DNA of 64,000 bases. Origin: RGIG9115 sp045644665 (lineage in GTDB: Bacteria; Bacillota; Clostridia; UBA1381). This document shows, piece after piece, positions 61,008-64,000 of this stretch (the stretch's first letter is position 1; the number at the start of each line of letters is the position of its first letter). The translations under genes and the position numbers were made by a program. The notes under the pieces were generated by a model. That model was not told the origin of the DNA and did not search any database. It saw only the letters and a list, made by a program, of their open reading frames with translations. The DNA is taken from positions 15,831-79,830 of the forward strand of contig JAZRHH010000023.1 of NCBI GenBank assembly GCA_045644665.1, written 5' to 3'.

Positions 61008-61734
61008 AACTGCCTATCAATTTAGTACCATCTGAACACACAGGTATTTTTCTTGGTTGAAACTGGATACAATTTGTGGCTTTAACCCCTTTTTCTATGT
61101 GTAATTCTCTTGTGTTTCCATTTTTATCTTTTCTGTTATAATCATACAAACGATATGTAACATTACTGTTTTGTTGAATTTCTGCAATTACATTTCCTTT
61201 ACCTATTGCATGAACAGTTCCTGCCTCAACAAAAAACACATCACCTTTTTTAGACGGCACAGTATATAGTAAATCTTCTAAAGTGTTTTCTTTAATAGCT
61301 TTTTCCATAACACTTTTAGAAATTGTTGTTTTCATTCCGCAAGTCATTCGAGCATCATTATCAGCCTGAACTACATACCACATTTCTGTTTTTCCGTTTT
61401 GATTTTCAAGTTCTTTTGCCATAGCATCATCAGGATGCACCTGTACACTGAGATTTTCTTTTGCATCAATCAGCTTTATCAAAATAGGCAGCTCATCGCT
61501 TTTCCTTAATGTACCAAGGCACTCTGGAGTTTCTTTGATATAACTTTCCAAAGTTTTCCCATCATATTCTCCCCCTGCAATGGTACTTAACCCATCATGA
61601 TGACAACTAAGTTCCCAACTCTCTGCAAGCGGATACATATCTGTTTTCTTTCCGTAAATGGTGCGAAGTTTTTCTCCGCCCCATATATATTCCTTAAATG
61701 AAGGACAAAGCTTTATAGGATACTTTCTATTCAT
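60997..61734 (-). CDS. manA: Type I mannose-6-phosphate isomerase, truncated
   Basis: A 245-residue phosphomannose isomerase, which interconverts mannose-6-P and fructose-6-P. Metal residues are present (QVHPDD, KTEMWYV, VEAGTVHAIGKG). Family members are about 300-320 residues; this one ends early after DGTKLIGSYVF, and the missing C-terminal beta-strands occur at the start of the overlapping ROK gene in another frame. The catalytic centre is intact, so it may still work, perhaps with the detached tail. Confidence 0.85.
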   Translation of the reverse strand: MNRKYPIKLCPSFKEYIWGGEKLRTIYGKKTDMYPLAESWELSCHHDGLSTIAGGEYDGKTLESYIKETPECLGTLRKSDELPILIKLIDAKENLSVQVHPDDAMAKELENQNGKTEMWYVVQADNDARMTCGMKTTISKSVMEKAIKENTLEDLLYTVPSKKGDVFFVEAGTVHAIGKGNVIAEIQQNSNVTYRLYDYNRKDKNGNTRELHIEKGVKATNCIQFQPRKIPVCSDGTKLIGSYVF

Positions 61735-61803
61735 ATTAAACCACCAATGTTTTCATTTCTGTTTTAATGTTATTCACCTATTTAATGTAAATAGCATAGC
61801 ATT

Positions 61804-61856
61804 CCCGTATAATATAATATTGAAAATATTGTTTATTGGGGGTTATATTATACGGG
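61804..61856. promoter_or_regulatory. Inverted repeat with -10-like arms
   Basis: CCCGTATAATATAA (61804-61817) and its exact complement (61843-61856), 14 bp with a 25-base gap. Each arm contains TATAAT reading inward, so it may combine an operator with promoters in both directions, for manA on the left and a short + strand frame on the right. Confidence 0.6.
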
Positions 61857-61871
61857 ACGGGAATTATAGCT

Positions 61872-61997
61872 ATGCATGGTTATGTAAATTCTAATACATA
61901 CAATTTAAATATTCCCAAGACATTTGATTATGATTTCTTTGCGCCTTATATACCTTCAGATAGTATTTCTTCAATCCTTTTTACACTTACTGTATAA
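61872..61997 (+). pseudogene. Possible remnant of a regulator gene (41 codons)
   Basis: A short + strand frame, MHGYVNSNTYNLNIPKTFDY then DFFAPYIPSD, that resembles the conserved N-terminal start of some AraC-type sugar regulators and then runs into the 3' end of the isomerase gene on the other strand. There is no strong ribosome site. I read it as the stump of a regulator gene cut by rearrangement; it may instead be a chance frame. Confidence 0.3.
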
Positions 61998-62776
61998 TTT
62001 ACAACATTTGTTGCATCAAGTATAAATTGACATGGAACATTGTATTCCTTAATTTTGGAAAACAGGTATTTTATATCCAGTTCTCCATCGCCTAACATCG
62101 CATACTTATTCTGACCATTTTCAAATGTAAAATCCTTCAGATGAATAACTTTGATTTTATCTGCTAACAATTCAAAAGCCTGATCAATTATCAGGTACTG
62201 TTGTCCTCGATTTTCCATTGCAATCAAATTAGCAACATCTAATATAATAGAAACATTTCTTGATTTCAGATCATCAAGCATTCTTTTCGCTTTATTGGGA
62301 GATGAAATAGTGAAATGGCGCACCGGTTCTATACCGATTATAACACCGTTGTCCTCTGCTTTTCTTACTAACGGAGAAATGTTTTCGAGAAAATATCTGT
62401 AGTTTTCTTCTGACCAGGTGTTATTTATGTCGCCATTTACACCTGTTTCAGTACCTATTACAGACGCTTTAAAATCTTTAGCATAACATATAAAATTTTC
62501 AAACAATCTAAGAGCTCTATCCAGTGCCTCTCTGTCTGGATTAACGGGATTGATATAACATCCAAGGACATCAACTTTTAAATCAAACTCAGAAAGCTTA
62601 TTTTTGATTTTTAAAGAAAATGAAGGATTATATCCAAATTCATAAAAATCAATATCTTTTATAGTTTTTGCCATTGCAAATTGTAATTCATTAATGTTAT
62701 TTTTTTTTGCAACAGCACACATATCTTCAAAATTATCTGCGAGATCGTGTCCACGCAAACCAAAACTATATTCCAT
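61946..62776 (-). CDS. Sugar phosphate isomerase/epimerase (xylose isomerase-like TIM barrel)
   Basis: A 276-residue AP-endonuclease-2-type TIM barrel. Metal-binding candidates are visible in IGIEPVRHF, ILDVANL, VIHLKDF and the C-terminal QFILDATN. Such enzymes epimerise or isomerise keto sugars and inositol derivatives; the exact substrate cannot be read. It sits with kinase, isomerase and KDG-pathway genes, so a role in sugar/uronate catabolism is likely. Start behind GAAAGGAAG. Confidence 0.85.
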   Translation of the reverse strand: MEYSFGLRGHDLADNFEDMCAVAKKNNINELQFAMAKTIKDIDFYEFGYNPSFSLKIKNKLSEFDLKVDVLGCYINPVNPDREALDRALRLFENFICYAKDFKASVIGTETGVNGDINNTWSEENYRYFLENISPLVRKAEDNGVIIGIEPVRHFTISSPNKAKRMLDDLKSRNVSIILDVANLIAMENRGQQYLIIDQAFELLADKIKVIHLKDFTFENGQNKYAMLGDGELDIKYLFSKIKEYNVPCQFILDATNVVNYTVSVKRIEEILSEGI

Positions 62777-62962
62777 CTTTGTCTTCCTTTCACATCATTG
62801 TGTCACACATACAGATATCCTTTCAGGAATTGCAATAATAGTTATTTTACCATCTTGTATTAAAAAATAATCTAATGATATAGGAATACATAGCACATAT
62901 TGTCCGAAATATGCACTATGTGTTAAAAACTGATGATATACATTGCTAATTTTCATTAAAAA

Positions 62963-63751
62963 TTATTTGGGTTGTTTTCCAATATATGCAAGTATTCCGC
63001 CATCAACATATAGGATATGACCATTTACAGCATCAGAGGCATTTGATGCCAAGAATACAGCAGGTCCTACCAATTCTTCAGGGTCAAGCCATCTTCCAGC
63101 AGGAGTTTTTGCACAGATGAATGAGTCAAACGGATGTTTTGAACCGTCTGCTTGTGGTTCTCTCAATGGTGCTGTCTGCGGAGTTGCGATGTATCCCGGT
63201 CCGATACCATTACACTGAATGTTGTACTCACCATATTCTGAACAAATGTTTCTTGTAAGCATCTTAAGTCCGCCCTTTGCAGCAGCATAAGCAGAAACTG
63301 TTTCACGTCCAAGCTCTGACATCATTGAGCAAATGTTTATTATCTTGCCGCCACCCTTTTTAATCATTGACGGAATTACTGCTTTTGCACAAATAAACGG
63401 TGCGTTTAAATCAACATCAATTACCTGCCTGAATTCTTCCGCTGACATTTCAATCATAGGAATTCTCTTAATGATACCTGCATTATTTACAAGGATGTCA
63501 ATTACACCAACTGTTTTTTCAATATCTGCAACCATTGCATTTACGGCATTTTCATCAGTTACATCGCAAACATATCCCTTTGCATCAATGCCTTCTGCTT
63601 TGTAATTTTCTAATCCCTTATTTAAAAACTCTTCATTTATATCATTGAATACGATTTTTGCTCCTGCATTTGCAAGTCCTTTTGCAATAGCAAAACCTAT
63701 ACCGTATGATGCACCTGTAACCAGTGCAACCTTTCCATCTAATCTGAACAT
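62963..63751 (-). CDS. Gluconate 5-dehydrogenase / KduD-type SDR
   Basis: A 262-residue short-chain dehydrogenase. Cofactor loop TGASYGIGFA, NNAG, and the Ser-Tyr-Lys triad (ICSMMSELG, YAAAKGG) are intact. The pattern CSEYGEYNIQCNGIGPGYIA is typical of enzymes annotated as gluconate 5-dehydrogenase or 2-deoxy-D-gluconate 3-dehydrogenase (KduD), which act on 5-keto-gluconate or unsaturated uronate products. It lies directly downstream of a KDG kinase gene with 15 bases between, supporting the KDG pathway. Start behind AAAGGAG. Confidence 0.88.
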   Translation of the reverse strand: MFRLDGKVALVTGASYGIGFAIAKGLANAGAKIVFNDINEEFLNKGLENYKAEGIDAKGYVCDVTDENAVNAMVADIEKTVGVIDILVNNAGIIKRIPMIEMSAEEFRQVIDVDLNAPFICAKAVIPSMIKKGGGKIINICSMMSELGRETVSAYAAAKGGLKMLTRNICSEYGEYNIQCNGIGPGYIATPQTAPLREPQADGSKHPFDSFICAKTPAGRWLDPEELVGPAVFLASNASDAVNGHILYVDGGILAYIGKQPK

Positions 63752-63766
63752 ATTAAAAATTCTCCT

Positions 63767-64000
63767 TTATCTTTGCACTCTGCCTGAACCATCCCCATCA
63801 GCAAGGTTTTCAACATCTGCTCTTGAAACAAGATTGAAGTCTCCAGGGATTGTGTGCTTAAGAGCTGATGCTGCAACACCAAACTCAAGTGCTTCTTTGA
63901 AATCCTTTCCGTCAAGGAAGCCACAGATTGTTCCGCCTGCAAAGCTATCGCCACCGCCTACTCTGTCAACGATAGGTGCAATTCTGTATTCTCTTGAATG
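63767..64000 (-). CDS. 2-keto-3-deoxygluconate kinase (PfkB family), C-terminal part
   Basis: The last 77 residues of a PfkB-family sugar kinase; the start lies beyond the window. The diagnostic DRVGGGDSFAGG motif contains the catalytic Asp and the anion hole. The sequence and the following KduD-type gene fit KDG kinase, which phosphorylates the product of UxuA. Confidence 0.85.
   Translation of the reverse strand, partial: HSREYRIAPIVDRVGGGDSFAGGTICGFLDGKDFKEALEFGVAASALKHTIPGDFNLVSRADVENLADGDGSGRVQR

Noticed and set aside
63739..63954. 71-codon - strand frame at the right edge
   Set aside because: It is an out-of-frame shadow of the PfkB-type kinase, which has the DRVGGGDSFAGG motif in the correct frame.
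1..64000. CRISPR arrays, rRNA genes, tmRNA or restriction-modification genes
   Set aside because: No regularly spaced repeats, rRNA or tmRNA signatures, or methyltransferase/endonuclease domains were seen apart from housekeeping methyltransferases.

Overview
The window comes from the chromosome of an anaerobic, spore-forming, low-GC Firmicute, most likely a gut-type member of class Clostridia; I cannot resolve the family. Support for this: housekeeping synteny of Bacillus/Clostridium type (SRP RNA - dnaX - ybaB - recR; walJ - rlmH - radA; murA - ftsQ - ftsZ; CIRCE - groES - groEL), sporulation-linked genes (spoVAC, a LonB-type AAA protein, a BofC-like anchored protein), pyruvate formate-lyase fermentation, A+T-rich spacers and strong AGGAGG-type ribosome sites.

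Layout. 1-8343 (mostly +): 3' end of one murA, walJ, rlmH, radA, then convergent M14 peptidase and spoVAC, then a DUF5685 protein, a J-domain protein, a membrane protein, a YqhQ-type protein and prmC. 8355-12924 (-): patatin, ftsZ, ftsQ, a second murA. 13057-18298: an AraC regulator diverging from two tandem MATE exporters that share a duplicated promoter/operator block, then an SLH-SGNH surface protein. 18352-27397 (-): zinc-ribbon protein, efp, a LonB-like ATPase lacking its protease domain, ftsH, two surface proteins and a class A PBP. 27595-33568 (+): BofC-like protein, groESL, a pyruvate formate-lyase whose glycyl-radical domain is a separate 80-aa gene, its activase, and tRNA-Leu(UAA). 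33626-42438: surface SGNH protein, AraC, MFS transporter, MBL hydrolase, CNNM/CBS protein, recR-ybaB-dnaX and SRP RNA. 42455-50164: hemolysin III, a glucuronate operon (uxuA-uxuB-uxaC), LysR, and a divergent tartrate/malate cluster (dmlA-like, ttdA, ttdB).

50165-59842 is an accessory region, very probably an integrated mobile element. It carries a serine-recombinase cassette of two full-length enzymes flanking a recombinase with no catalytic domain, a string of very small proteins (two look like pieces of a degenerate resolvase fold, one with the active-site Ser replaced by Gly), a sigma-region-4-like regulator, a frameshifted XRE regulator, and several GC-richer, hairpin-rich stretches with no convincing protein gene. 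I found no conjugation, replication, resistance or phage structural genes, so it is either a minimal or decayed element.

59880-64000 (-) returns to sugar metabolism: a ROK kinase carrying the tail of mannose-6-phosphate isomerase at its N terminus, the truncated isomerase itself, a sugar-phosphate isomerase/epimerase, a gluconate 5-dehydrogenase/KduD-type SDR and the end of a KDG kinase. With uxaC/uxuB/uxuA this gives a route from uronic acids to 2-keto-3-deoxygluconate and its phosphate.

Most notable: (1) the two-gene pyruvate formate-lyase, which also has one in-frame TGA where the family has serine; (2) the recombinase cassette with detached or inactive parts; (3) the 57.6-58.0 kb structured non-coding region; (4) the protease-less LonB; (5) the broken ManA/ROK junction.
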